From: Parietichytrium sp. I65-24A
Taxonomy: Eukaryota > Sar > Bigyra > Thraustochytrida > Thraustochytriidae
Assembly (NCBI GenBank): GCA_012862575.1
Contig: BLSF01000027.1
Span: forward strand, 372,001 to 436,000
Reading direction: 5' to 3'
DNA length: 64,000 nucleotides
Within the stretch, counting starts at the first letter, position 1. Each line of letters starts with the position of its first letter. The notes beneath the pieces are model-generated. The model was given only the letters and a program-made list of their open reading frames with translations, did no database searches and was not told the DNA's origin. Below are positions 40,601 through 48,446 of the stretch, one piece after another. Made by a program: the position numbers and the translations under genes.

Positions 40601-40625
40601 GAGACATTCCCGCGCCATTCGCCAT
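31602..40625 (-). CDS. CFAP54: CFAP54-like cilia- and flagella-associated protein (central apparatus)
   Basis: A single 9,024-bp exon encoding 3,007 residues, close to the ~3,000-residue size of animal CFAP54. CFAP54/FAP54 is part of the C1d projection of the ciliary central pair and is needed for normal beating. The chosen ATG (MANGAGM) is the first in frame. An N-terminal block (MESQVVLCTVKFLELRRRLYQLALRCYQEG) has the pattern of the CFAP54 family block around MESS-x-PLL and W/LRxxLY. Most of the chain is alpha-helical, TPR-like. An FN3-like segment at about 790-885 ends SYCFAAAALDKNGKVI followed by IGKTSPEV, matching the position and style of the CFAP54 FN3 region. A coiled coil lies at about 1790-1890, and acidic low-complexity stretches near 1370-1430 and 2385-2410. 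Family assignment is strong but not certain; other giant central-pair proteins such as CFAP46 are the alternative. Confidence 0.83.
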   Translation of the reverse strand: MANGAGMSPLERFSKALQQSLAEAKSSGAESCGRMRALDRMRRLVRERYVAGDAGDSDAEFRSAAAFQILAGLGEALSRMQEFRAAAQVGFGPAAEIAETAEKEMLAWVNCAAAEARQIAMEETQQGGKRFLRREDGGLDGDKPEDQSAGVVATRAIHALEYIKKCFERLGTLRLEKERDACYWVIHNAILVTLALTEPVFAAGEGMAVVKYVNLAILVMESQVVLCTVKFLELRRRLYQLALRCYQEGGHLEQAKLVADRLLAQTLDLYACEEQDPPVPAESQAELNETLRLAVTHQAKNTVLSALVSGELSEVSSALQHTFGIRANDMNSFAPTQVEGRKVFVGFQDITVALSELLRVKGAQSLLNKATAWQGFEVVVEQIAEAVTVLHGHFKPKSLSVNDFHALVDICRAALHYQMYEKAAGIFALFQDCTWDFEDHVVEKIELQLLQVVYMLRLPEGLPKISLPESVESEMNDGDAEIEGRHVPVALIRMLNTTLLECSRAPGSKICRTNPDVVIEAATFLWAPCCTAMIDTISTSTSVQNIHPLLYELCTSAMQTVLNVWALCSCRDLVLRGNVAVRLAHLLHTSSPQGKNDSCRAIQVLRKTLRAVRLHRSELSAQDISGATMSQQEGNKPAQLESASLAALEADMQTLLFDIELSANIEERSCARQQRHDETGRGKVKVKGKGLRANGKDVIITYGEEGQSSSPEPGPSKQLEKRLALECGKNKQLKAILLLCQSRARSPSDYEEKATLFQNVQKLLEESDKDEQRLLSSSRGEEVELDEAEGAAQLPAPQILKQTTTEITLKIRHGPAKGAVHYVLYGKSAGSGTDVSLTNTDLIGTGIPHTLEDTIVSVRGLDCNQSYCFAAAALDKNGKVIAPGIGKTSPEVRACSQLSRFMCWGIAARLCADGLEPLLERPAAILANLHHTQREKAQSCLQFCSHACEQIIPYFIEKRVPAALWAGNIFEDFSLRRDRVEKASQAVLQALIHAILIRERLSKDSKAGNSFGAEQVANLNFSNPLAGRLMESASRAQALLLGMHVSCMINDSRLIQETACGAYQHLVPYLNGKVFPALALQAVTSIVSALRNVSFSLWSQPTYETYARCCYELVRFSRDTGEHRFLEKSILGRTDLLVEDATHENELKEVDPSENAAVPLRTQVEANSDATMALGTLFRLTFKAHQTKQSECIRAIYAALFTGVPFEEETKEGVLSSDSMSSEESILAKIAMASDPERGQEALEAAAALLQADGIEKLPKFFTLVILLCRASFKYKSLPTLRWSDGFRYMISDCDPESTVYPRELVQDVLEEEGEDRADPFQAQAANAYPYSESRDPLGILALRNRPDNKEPGEGSEALEGGEAMQAESEQDGEAPAEEGSNPQEQDSARSGEEKQPGETEEELAARFAREEEQQRIEKLQNRRARLLQAMLSKPERIVRDQFLFLSEISAIKASKLFLDALDVNVLELAPRFEHDTENLFVGGIPRHGPRTDLKWKSKPTEESEASRLVPPLKALAKIRESRINLLSTENAKVSAEDIVDVAEFNFEKYSLALAATPQVLHHCARGVVRARWGHHWNQMEKLGKMMWNAIEFASISPTQFHESAVCEQALKVIEQEQIAPATNSSSRAAEKDKPKKGAEKKGASGSADTKELASARSVQEKPESNAISLDPAAVQYDWRPIFRAATAILEAFEILEFGASGSGNGPISPRSGALSESLLKSRLDLRWVSHFMFFTAQILFHLKRWAELITLSEAATAHLGDMENLVTGIMPLAIFAQEVVTSECSVQIESLKQELEVKTAAFNEQQSKLARKKQNRRFAGGQQPQVSEVELAFQKVKDDLMQRLGDKQSRANLLQSKLASLKDNLQKTLRDKDTSLEALEKAQNLKKKAMLEFFAPHDNGLSWLVPHPGLGTRRSKATQRSGQSRAQSVVSKFSKRSSKSRNNDAFSVLTKHTMEPEIDPDAELGISGSGFKSAIASYDAAVQLMRQKQETALLSQALGEMGDLYACQGGKDGWQKARKAWIDCVDAILQEVDSINSWRRILDQVVEKCPPYGIENLKIEESGELVAAQPLLQRFGLGSCLCAAANLGKISHFGCSANYDLRMEYSRLSAHLFSSLLGSTPIHPTRKCDYATYTPEELLPAVDYGIMFSGVRRDLILAALEQISNDLRWSERVQDKLLSLPMLSLYEYFANVVVKSRRAKLVARLARVQVLCSLGLLTEAFTMLQSVMTGACVGIDLVDHSEHTQAEEVDQSNRDRVQKIGSVPVFRSDNPPWDSQNEACILFLLDVCMQKEKLLPELIHKLLGKTVLRMLSLRCLEFVVAAMVHWSPARRDMPEPRQRAAIVSRAVQSADALISEIQAEKKRIIQVPRESEDDEEEDEEEERRRGFDEEEQEVDIGAQLSRVLDNAVECKGKLMIVGGQLQTAVTFLSQHIRDKSTSSMASDADKADGMDSSSPPVFESKEEDIIPRPSARSASTGGPRDLEMHVDAHVPIDRALFIGEQSSFPSQHWCRIRNLIICALHLQRRYSESHTVAELSKQEAASSGCALWRRAFSVWHIRSALKLGDLDTAEKVTGECLTQYDRFSDHQQALCLWMYSLVRTEKGLLADDSVEEKLKDASAICLEELAALGYFSSDRSVPRIVPSFYLSAIVPFLAVQSSLSTIQKQPSFASELACSIGGKAPDWVLHLYKDVMYSNWVATRDGQSIRLALKRLLDQSGTADLHSLRILALALFETCMRDGLQAEGIHWLKTACALAQASRALRNSQVEIRQSAPPEFTQRPETEKEARQNHFSASVALELEDVKSISGVLHHYYNLQDENKTGLDLHVEEVRSRVHGFLEATLPKFRSILEAGRLLVEKGLAWAEAEEPDAPQPGLFVQWLEADPTTTRATGALIAQDGTMQIINRVFSKSAILDIRKDLGLLRIESESNAVLSQLASAVRPCFDLFQARMSEEISDLTIEDIGAIESSFDMSLGSSELGVAEANPCIKVWRMLLSSGESISEESKT

Positions 40626-42084
40626 TTTCCTCAGTGGATCCTCCGTGCACCTACAGAGATTAGACACCAGAAACCAGACACCAGACCACAAGTCTTGTTT
40701 TGTTTTGTCTCGCCGGCGTGCGTCCTTTACAGGAAAGAAAGAATGCGCTGCGCGTATAGTCGGCTGCGCGAGGACCCCGCTCGGGCGGGACCTATTTGGG
40801 GAAATGGGAGTCGCCGGTTCCGGTTCCGAACGTGGATCCCGCCTCGCTCGTCTCCCAAGGGCGCTCGCAGCAAAGGTGCGCGGAAGATGAGGTGAAAACG
40901 CCGGTCAAGTAAGTGGGCGCGAGCGCGCGGCGTACGTACGCTGCTGCGAGGACACTTTTACTTTTGCACCGAATTACCCTGTCCGATGTCTCTGGCCGTC
41001 GTATAGGATGGCTTAAGACCCCCCCAACGGTTGCGGGTGCGGGGCATCGCAAAACAGAGGAATTCTCTGTTCGCGAACAAACAAGTCGTTCCTCATATCG
41101 TTACTACTATTTGATATGATAGTGTAGGCCAACGAATCACCACTGTTTCGGAGGTATAGTTTTGGAAACGAAATTGGAGTCTTTCTCTACACTTTACCGC
41201 TGCACCTCGTTGAAGCGAAAATTGGTTCCGGAACATTCTTTTCACCACAGAGAAGTAGAACCACCATACCGGTAGACATTCCACCACATATGCTAAGGCC
41301 CCCTATCTCATCTACCTACACACGTAAGAGTATTCAGCAGCCGGTAAGACCTGACCACCAATCTCCCATTTCCAAAGTTTCCAAATCCCACTCTCACCCT
41401 CCAGCTAGACGCTCCACTAGCTCGGGTCCGCCAGCCAACTCTCCCTCACAAGTTTCACACGTGTCTCGATAGGACTTCCCATAGCCTCGCTACATCCCCT
41501 TCCTCCGCGCCAAACTCCTTCTGAAAAAAGCCAGCAGGAGTGCTAGTTATCGTGCCCCTTCAGTCCTACCAGCCTGCTAACCACACCTACCCACCTAGTG
41601 CTCTACAGCTGCGTAGCGCTTTGTATCCATTTACTATAGGACATCTATCTGGTTCTTACCTTACACTGGGGAGCGCAGTTGGAAGATGTTGCAAAAGCCA
41701 CTGCTAGCAAATCGGTAAGTGCAAAGTGCTGGCCAGCAGAAGCAGACCAGAGTGAATCAGAGTGAAGAGTGAATAGTATCAGGTAGAGTGGCGCGTAGGC
41801 TCGAGTAGCAGAGTCCGGAGAAATGAGGGAGGAAGAAAAAGAAAAAGAAAAAAAAGAAAATGAGAGAGAGAGAGGGTATTGGATGTGAGGGAGACGAAAA
41901 AAGGGTGTATGTAGTCGTGAAGGAAGGCTGGCAGAAAAGAGCGACGGAATTTCGAGGACAGCGAAAATCAGCGAGGAGTCCGCGAGGACCTATTACTTGG
42001 GTGGAGTCTTGCTGTTTCAGCTGGCTGAGTGGCCCGGGAGCGCTGCGGCAAGGAGGAGGGGGTGGGGATGCGCGCGTGAAGGGG
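40626..42084. other. Divergent intergenic region
   Basis: 1.46 kb between divergent CFAP54-like and peroxidase genes. It holds a poly-purine stretch at about 41826-41875 and no recognisable gene. The peroxidase frame is open upstream to an ATG at 41860, but that extension is Gly/Arg-rich and would bury the signal peptide. Confidence 0.55.
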
Positions 42085-43983
42085 ATGTGGTTCGTGCGGA
42101 GGATATCTGCGGCCCTGCTCGCGGTGCTGGTGGCGTCGCAGAACGCAGCGTTGGCGGAGGGAAGTTGGTGCACGAGCTGCACAGGACAGGTTTCCAGCTC
42201 GTACTTGAGCAAGGTGGTGCAGCCTGCGCTGCTGAACCTGTTTTACAACTCGGAGGACATCACTCTGGACCGGGCGCTGGGCGGTGCGTTGAGAATTGCT
42301 TTCCACGATGTAGGAACGTATGACATGGAGGCCGGGACGGGGAGGTCGAACGGGTGCTTTTTGCTGGATGATCCGGGCAACGATGGCCTGACCACGATGG
42401 TGTACGCTTTGAGTGAACTGTACACCAAGATCCCTTCCCGTCCAGGGTTTTCCAGAGCGGATTTTTTCCAATATGCAGGCTTGCTGGCCGTGGAACAAGC
42501 CTACGAGGCCAGCTTGTCCGTGCTAGATGGGGTGCCGGACTTTCCCGAACTATTGAGTCTGCTTCGGTTCGGCAGAACAGACGCTTCTGACTGCAACGCA
42601 ACAGGATATGTTAACGCAGAGGACAATACTGGTGTTGAAGTGGAGAGAAATTTGCTCCCAGCCCCGACTGGGGATTTTAATCATATATTTGGTATTTTTG
42701 TGACAAGGATGGGGATGACGATAGAGGACATGGTTGCACTTTCCGGAGGCCACACGCTAGGATCTGCGACGCTGGACGGCACCGGGTTCGATGGGAACTG
42801 GGTGGCAAGAAATAAAATCTTGGACAATGATTATTTTGTTACTATTCTTGACAACTCGTGGCGCAGGGAGACCGTCGGGAACAACAAGCCGCAGTGGGGC
42901 ACTGCGGGAAACACGGATCTGATGATGCTAAATACAGACTTGGGCTTGGCATATTCGGTCCGCGTTAACGCCCTAGGATGCAACGCAACGCTGTCATCGA
43001 CGCATTCCGAGGATGTGATGTGCGAAGACAATTCAACCCCGGACACAATTGCAGCGCGCGAGTGGGTGGAGAAGTTCGCTGGAGGGGAAAGCCGCAATGT
43101 TACAGCCGGTCTGGAGGCGTGGTATGCTTCGTTTGCCACTGCGATGCTCAAGCTGGGAGAGCTCGGTTACGAAGACAACGAGTTGTTCGAGGCGTGCGAA
43201 CTACCTCCAGCATGCACTAGCAACTCCACGACTGACTCGGGTTCAACAAACCGCACTGGAACGAAAGTCGATCTAACAATCCTGTTTGACGACACTTACA
43301 AGGAGGAGTATCATAACTCTGACGAGTTCAAAGACTTACTCGTCGAGAAAGTAGCTATCGGGTTCGATCTCTCGGAAGACAGCGTGGAAGTCGAGAGCGT
43401 GCGTTCCGGTAGCGTGATTGTTTCAATGGCCCTCTACCTGGATCCGGACGAGGACACGCTGACTCTGCGGATGCTGCGTAGTGACACCACCGTTCTGCAG
43501 ATGCTCATCACCACATTCACGAATGAAATCGAGTCGGGCTTAGTCGGAAACATCAAGCTAGTGCGGGTGAGCGGAGCAGACAGTGGATCAAGTACCGCTG
43601 CTGTTGATGATGACCTCATTGGTCCGTTCCAGGCAACAAGCATCAATACGAAAGCCACGTTTATCGGGACGTCGGTAACATCAGTTTTGGTGGTCCTCAT
43701 CGCCTCGTGTGCCGCGCTGTGCCTCAATGAAGACGATGCGACCGACATTGAGATGCAGGAAGAGGCTGCGAAAGCGCAGCGAAAGCTGGATCGCCTCTCC
43801 ACTTTCGCTCCCAGAAGTTTCTCCGAAGCTGCGGTGGATATGTCCTACGCCCCAGAGTATTGCGATTTCTCTGAGGACAGCGACGAAGAGTCGCATCGCA
43901 AGGAGAAGCGGCGGAGTGGCGAGAGGAGGCGGCACAAATACAAGAAGAGTCGCAGTAAAGGCGCCAGTCGCAGCAAGGAGTAG
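42085..43983 (+). CDS. Membrane-anchored class I/II-like haem peroxidase
   Basis: 632 residues from the ATG that gives a clean signal peptide (VRRISAALLAVLVASQNAALA, cleaved near residue 24). An alternative ATG at 41860 adds 75 low-complexity residues. The peroxidase domain spans about 35-380. The distal motif LRIAFHDVGTYD supplies Arg70, Phe73, His74 and Asp75, and the proximal MVALSGGHTLG supplies His223. FGRTDASDC and GNTDLMMLNTDLGL are also typical. H2O2-dependent oxidation of an unknown substrate is expected. Residues ~405-515 form a separate domain resembling a SEA or ferredoxin-like module (DLTILFDDTYKEEY, SVEVESVRSGSVIVSMALYL). A single membrane helix at about 527-547 is followed by an ~85-residue cytoplasmic tail ending in many Arg/Lys/Ser. 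Several N-x-S/T sequons lie in the outer part. This is a type I surface or secretory-pathway enzyme. Confidence 0.9.
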   Translation: MWFVRRISAALLAVLVASQNAALAEGSWCTSCTGQVSSSYLSKVVQPALLNLFYNSEDITLDRALGGALRIAFHDVGTYDMEAGTGRSNGCFLLDDPGNDGLTTMVYALSELYTKIPSRPGFSRADFFQYAGLLAVEQAYEASLSVLDGVPDFPELLSLLRFGRTDASDCNATGYVNAEDNTGVEVERNLLPAPTGDFNHIFGIFVTRMGMTIEDMVALSGGHTLGSATLDGTGFDGNWVARNKILDNDYFVTILDNSWRRETVGNNKPQWGTAGNTDLMMLNTDLGLAYSVRVNALGCNATLSSTHSEDVMCEDNSTPDTIAAREWVEKFAGGESRNVTAGLEAWYASFATAMLKLGELGYEDNELFEACELPPACTSNSTTDSGSTNRTGTKVDLTILFDDTYKEEYHNSDEFKDLLVEKVAIGFDLSEDSVEVESVRSGSVIVSMALYLDPDEDTLTLRMLRSDTTVLQMLITTFTNEIESGLVGNIKLVRVSGADSGSSTAAVDDDLIGPFQATSINTKATFIGTSVTSVLVVLIASCAALCLNEDDATDIEMQEEAAKAQRKLDRLSTFAPRSFSEAAVDMSYAPEYCDFSEDSDEESHRKEKRRSGERRRHKYKKSRSKGASRSKE

Positions 43984-44481
43984 TTTCGGGATCGCTACCG
44001 AATCTGTCGAGGTTTGTATATATGTAGTTTTTATGAAGATATATGCTATGCCATCCGCGTTTGCGGGTGGTTGGAACCTCTGCGAAGCCAGTCAATTTGT
44101 GGCAGCAAGGTTTTAGCTAGACTAGAAAAACAAAGGAATGGAATTGACCGTAAAGTGACAAACCTGTACAATTTTCCTGATGGGCGTCCTTTGCGCGCCA
44201 TTTGAAGGTCCAGGTGCAAACTAGGACATTAGAAGTGGCGAGCACAAAGCGACGAGATAAAGAACTCTTTTAACACGGAGAGGAATTCTAAATTTATTAC
44301 TCTGATGACTCTCTTCATATGTTTTGGACATCAAATTGTGGTAAGACCAGCACACAAAGACACAAAGAAACACACGCACACAGCATAATAATTGAGACAC
44401 AGTTCTGGTGTCACAGATCAGATCAGTTGATGCGATTCAGCACGAGTCGCAAAGCGGCTACACAGTCAGTCGTCCGGGCAA
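43984..44481. other. Convergent intergenic region
   Basis: 0.5 kb between the 3' ends of the peroxidase gene and the SH3 protein gene. CACAAAGA/CACACA repeats occur near 44350-44380. No gene seen. Confidence 0.55.
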
Positions 44482-45510
44482 TCAGAACTCTGGAGATTCT
44501 TCTCCATCGAGCATGAAGGGCGAATTTGCGTCCACGACTTTGACGTAACTATCCGGGATAATTCCAATCTCGCCATTAGGGGCTCTTGCCTCCCACCACT
44601 CGTCATCGACGCGAGTTGCGGCAATTAGCAGAGTACCTTCCTTCACAGTGAGCTCATCCCGGTTCTCGCCTTCGAAATCAAATTGAACCTCCAATCTTTG
44701 GCCCGAACCCGACCCCGGCGAGGCTGTGCTTGGCACAGCGATAGCTACTTGAGGAGAACCCCACCCTGGGGAAGGCTTTGACAGTGGTGTGCCAATGTGC
44801 GAGGCAGCAACCATTTGCGCCGGGCTAGGCTCTTTAAGAGCAAATGCAGTTTCCAAATTCTTAGGGGTCTTCAAGCAGCATTGATAGACCAGCGCGAATA
44901 TTCCAAGCATCATGACTACACCGCCCGCAGTCGTCGCAGAAATGATGACGACTTTGTTGGAAGGCTCCCTTGTCGGAACGATTAGCGAGGTGGGAGTGTC
45001 GTTCGGAGAAGACGATGGCGAATGTGTTGGTTTCCGTGTTGGTGCCTTGGGAGGCTCGACTCCATTCCATTTGCAGTCATTAAGCAGACTGCCGGAATCT
45101 GGGATGCCGTCCTCCTCAAAGTAGCAGTACCTGGTTGGCGAGCACGTTTTCAGGTCCCCTTCTTCATAGCAGTCATCGTCCCCGAGCACATTCGGCACCA
45201 AGCAAGTACCCCTTGCGTACGAACAGTATGCTCTCGGTTCGCAATAAAACTCACCAGTGAATTCCCCGCACAGCTCAGTATCATTCGCGACCGCTTTAGT
45301 GGATGAACTCATGCACTTGCACACACCCGCCTCCATAAAGTACGGAATCGGCTGGCACTTTGGCGAATCCAAGTGCGACGCCCAGTAGCACGAGTCCTTA
45401 TTCGACCCAGACTCGCACGTCGACACCGACAGCGTCACACACGGCACCGACTGTCCTGCCGACAGCTTGACAGCCGCCGCCACCGCCACCACTGCCGTGA
45501 TTCTCCACAT
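44482..45510 (-). CDS. Receptor-like protein: Cys-rich ectodomain, single TM, cytoplasmic SH3
   Basis: 342 residues from the ATG opening a signal peptide (MWRITAVVAVAAAVKLSAG). Residues 20-150 contain 14 cysteines (24, 32, 41, 52, 64, 66, 81, 90, 96, 103, 114, 123, 129, 146), probably seven disulfides, in an ectodomain I do not recognise. A Pro/Thr/Ser linker (PTRKPTHSPSSSPNDTPTS) resembles linkers frequent in stramenopile surface proteins. A transmembrane helix lies at about 187-211, followed by CC and a basic stop-transfer. The cytoplasmic tail ends in an SH3 domain at about 272-326 (VQFDFEGENRDELTVKEG, DDEWWEARAPNGEIGIIPDSYV), with the ligand-binding aromatic, Trp-Trp and Pro/Tyr positions present. 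It suggests a surface sensor that recruits Pro-rich partners, inference only. Upstream in-frame sequence is Arg/Asp/Gln repeat and not coding. Confidence 0.87.
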   Translation of the reverse strand: MWRITAVVAVAAAVKLSAGQSVPCVTLSVSTCESGSNKDSCYWASHLDSPKCQPIPYFMEAGVCKCMSSSTKAVANDTELCGEFTGEFYCEPRAYCSYARGTCLVPNVLGDDDCYEEGDLKTCSPTRYCYFEEDGIPDSGSLLNDCKWNGVEPPKAPTRKPTHSPSSSPNDTPTSLIVPTREPSNKVVIISATTAGGVVMMLGIFALVYQCCLKTPKNLETAFALKEPSPAQMVAASHIGTPLSKPSPGWGSPQVAIAVPSTASPGSGSGQRLEVQFDFEGENRDELTVKEGTLLIAATRVDDEWWEARAPNGEIGIIPDSYVKVVDANSPFMLDGEESPEF

Positions 45511-48446
45511 CACTCCTTCTCCCTCTCCCTCTCCGTCTGCTTGTCTGTCTGCCTGCCTGCCTGTCTGTCTGTCTGTGCGCCTCACAAACACAAGACCTCA
45601 GCGAGACTCACCACGTCTCTCGCAGTCTTTTGCAGTCTCCCAGTGTTGGTCAATGCGCACCGAGAGCACCTTTCGCGTGGCCTCTGGCTCCTGTCTCTCC
45701 ACAGAGAGAGAGAGAGCATGAGAGAGCGATGTATAAGCTATATGGTTACCAGGGCCGTACTTGTACTCACGGTTTGCACTGACCTTGATGCATTTAATAT
45801 CCGCACAGATCATAGGGTGGGTATAGTGTACAGTTTACTCAAAGCCGTAGGTTGGCTTTACCTGCCAGTGGATGGAATGCGTAATCCGTGCTAAGACATT
45901 CGCCAATCGGTAGCGGCTGGGTGCGGTCTAAACAATACAAACACTGGAGTGTGAAATGGTAAGGCACATGGTGTGTAGTATTAGCGTGGCTTCTGTTTGC
46001 GGCGATGAGTTGTTAGTCTGCGCTAAGGCTGTACCTCCACCATCATCATTATAATCATCATCGTTGCGCAGAGAATTCGGGCATAGGGATAGAGAGTAGA
46101 TGCAGTAGCGCAGAAAGTGTGCGCAACATTTCGTCTCGGAGCTCGTACGAGTAGATTTCCATTAAACGGAATCAGTATCAGCGCTTATGGGTCTGGAAAG
46201 GGTGGAGAGGACTGGGTGGTAAACTTAACTCATCAAAACTAGCTTTTGCACCGTTCGATAGCAATCGTATAATGTCGAGCCTTACCTCGATTTGGTAGAT
46301 ACGGATACCAGACAGCCTAGTGCACACCTTTTCACTTGAACAACCAGCGAGACGGGCGTAATAATGGCACCAGAGGTGACCATTCTCTTTCAGGGCCCAG
46401 GGTGAAGAACCGGAGTCGAAACGAAGATCCAACATCGTTCATGGAACCGAATGGCAATGGGTTCCGGTGTGTAGGTCGCTTCACAGTCAATCAATTTTGG
46501 TGAAAGCAAGGGAGCTTATCTTCATTTCAATCAATCTCAAAGCAAAACAAAACAAAACAAACAAATAAATAGTACCGCTTCTTTAGGTCTAAACGGACCT
46601 GGAGATGCGAAGCAAGAATAGTCCAGGTAAAATTCATTCGACTACTTTGACGAAAGCTCTACAGTCCCTGAGATAGAGTAGAACAGTACAAACAGAGGAG
46701 TCGTTCTCGCATAGGGCTCTTTTGAGATCGATGAACGTGAAGACGGAGACGGCCTTTTCCTGAACGTTAAACTCCCGGAGAAATTCTTCTCTCGTTTCCG
46801 CTAACTCTGTTTATATCATGATGATCATCGCGGGCAACGTCTGTTTTTTTTTGGAAGGGGATCTCGCTATATCTCGCTCATAGGAAGTACAAGGGGACCG
46901 CAATCAACTTGTGCAAAAACGACGAGGAAGACCACCTTCCCACATTGATTGTTCAATGAACAAAGCTTACAAGTCTCGCTTCACTTCGGCAACTGCCGCA
47001 ACTGCCGCGGCGGGTCACAGCAACCTTTAAGCAATTGCAGAGACGTAGGCTAAGTACTTCTTGCAACGTTCGCTTCTTCATACCATGTGTCAGTCAGCTC
47101 ATGACACTGAGCAATTTGCTAGCTGCTAGCTATAGAAATACTTGGGGAAATTAAGAGCCATAGAGGATCGACCCAGAGTCTCTCAATGGGTGTACTTGTA
47201 CTGATTACCGTAGTCTCTTACCGGTCCGCTTCAATGCTGGTCCAGTACTATTGTTTGAGGTGAGTACAGTGTAGGAGCAGCCGGAGCTGAGCCGTTCCGT
47301 TCGAAGCGAGGGGTTAGGGAATGTGTTAGGCACCTGGTCCGTGCGAGAGTCCCACTAGTCCAGATTTTCTACCGCGATTCTCTAAGACTCTAACGCTCCA
47401 GAGTAGCCCTAATGCCTCCTATGCGATCCGGTGGGTGAGTTCAGGCAATCTTGCGGTAGGACCAAGATACTCGACTGCATAATCCTCGGGAGACTATGGA
47501 CAATGCATAGGGTGTGATAGGGTGTTGGGTCACCGGTAGATGCTACCATCGACTAGCGGTGGAAAGCAAGGCCACTTTGGAAGAAACGACCAAGCCATCA
47601 GCAGAGACTCGTTCTTCAGCTCTTTGATGCTCTTTGAGCGGAGCCAGTACCGGTGATTAAAATCATCACTTTATCCATTATAAAATCATTTCAAAATGAG
47701 AGCCAGCATGCATGAAACGACAAAATACACCAAAAGTAAATGACGCTCCTATCTCTGCTCTGCTCTGCCCAACCAAAAAAAACAAGCTGTTCTGAGCGTA
47801 TCTGAGCGTCGCCCTCGGGACCCTCTCCATTAAGGAGAAGGCAAGAGCGGCTAACGACTCATACCGACGCACTAGGGACTCTTCGCAGCTTGGCGGAGCG
47901 GCACCCAGCACCCCAGGGCGCCTGGCCAACGCATTGCATAAGAGTGACATTAGGGGGGCTCGAGATTCTACTTACCAAAGTTACCAACTTGTGCTATGTT
48001 GAGTTATGTTGGGCTATGTTCAGCTGACGAAAAGTCATTCACAGTCAGAAGAGTCAGAAGAAAGAAACAAGAAATTCAATTGAAATCGATGCGGATGATT
48101 CAGAATTCAGATGATGCAGATATGGAATTGGAAAGCGAGCAAGAGATAGCAAGAGAAGGAGACCACTTTGTCCACTTTGTATCACTTGGTAGTCGCACAG
48201 GGGCGAGCGAGGAGTGAAGATTGAAGATTGAGGAGTGAGGAGTGAGGAGCGCGGGAATAGGTTTGTCGCCAAGAGACGAAGAGCAAACGACTTTGAAGGC
48301 CAGGGCGGACTGCATGCGCAAGTTGTGGTGAGCGCCAGCTCGACTCGCGAGCGAGGGTTGAGGGTTGAGGGTTGAGGGATTGACTGTGCTGGTGGGGGAT
48401 TGGACAGTTTGCGTTGGAGATTGCGCAGGCAGAAGGGGAGGCGGAA
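45511..48446. other. Long gene-poor region
   Basis: 2.9 kb with no gene I can support. Visible features are TCTG/CCTG tetranucleotide repeats at about 45540-45575, ATCATC repeats at 46043-46064 and AACAA-type repeats at 46540-46565. GGAGTGA repeats lie at 48225-48250, and TTGAGGG units (three to four copies) at about 48357-48379 close to the Kelch start. A 90-codon minus-strand frame at 47678-47950 lacks recognisable domains. Confidence 0.5.

Noticed and set aside
41860-42084. N-terminal extension of the peroxidase from the upstream ATG
   Set aside because: Would bury a clean signal peptide behind 75 low-complexity residues; kept only as an alternative.
47678-47950. 90-codon minus-strand frame in the long gene-poor region
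   Set aside because: Plausible composition but no domain, no conserved neighbour and no evidence of selection; could be a SINE-like or random frame.
48357-48379. TTGAGGG repeats as interstitial telomere sequence
   Set aside because: Only three or four units and not a standard telomere motif; a simple minisatellite is enough.
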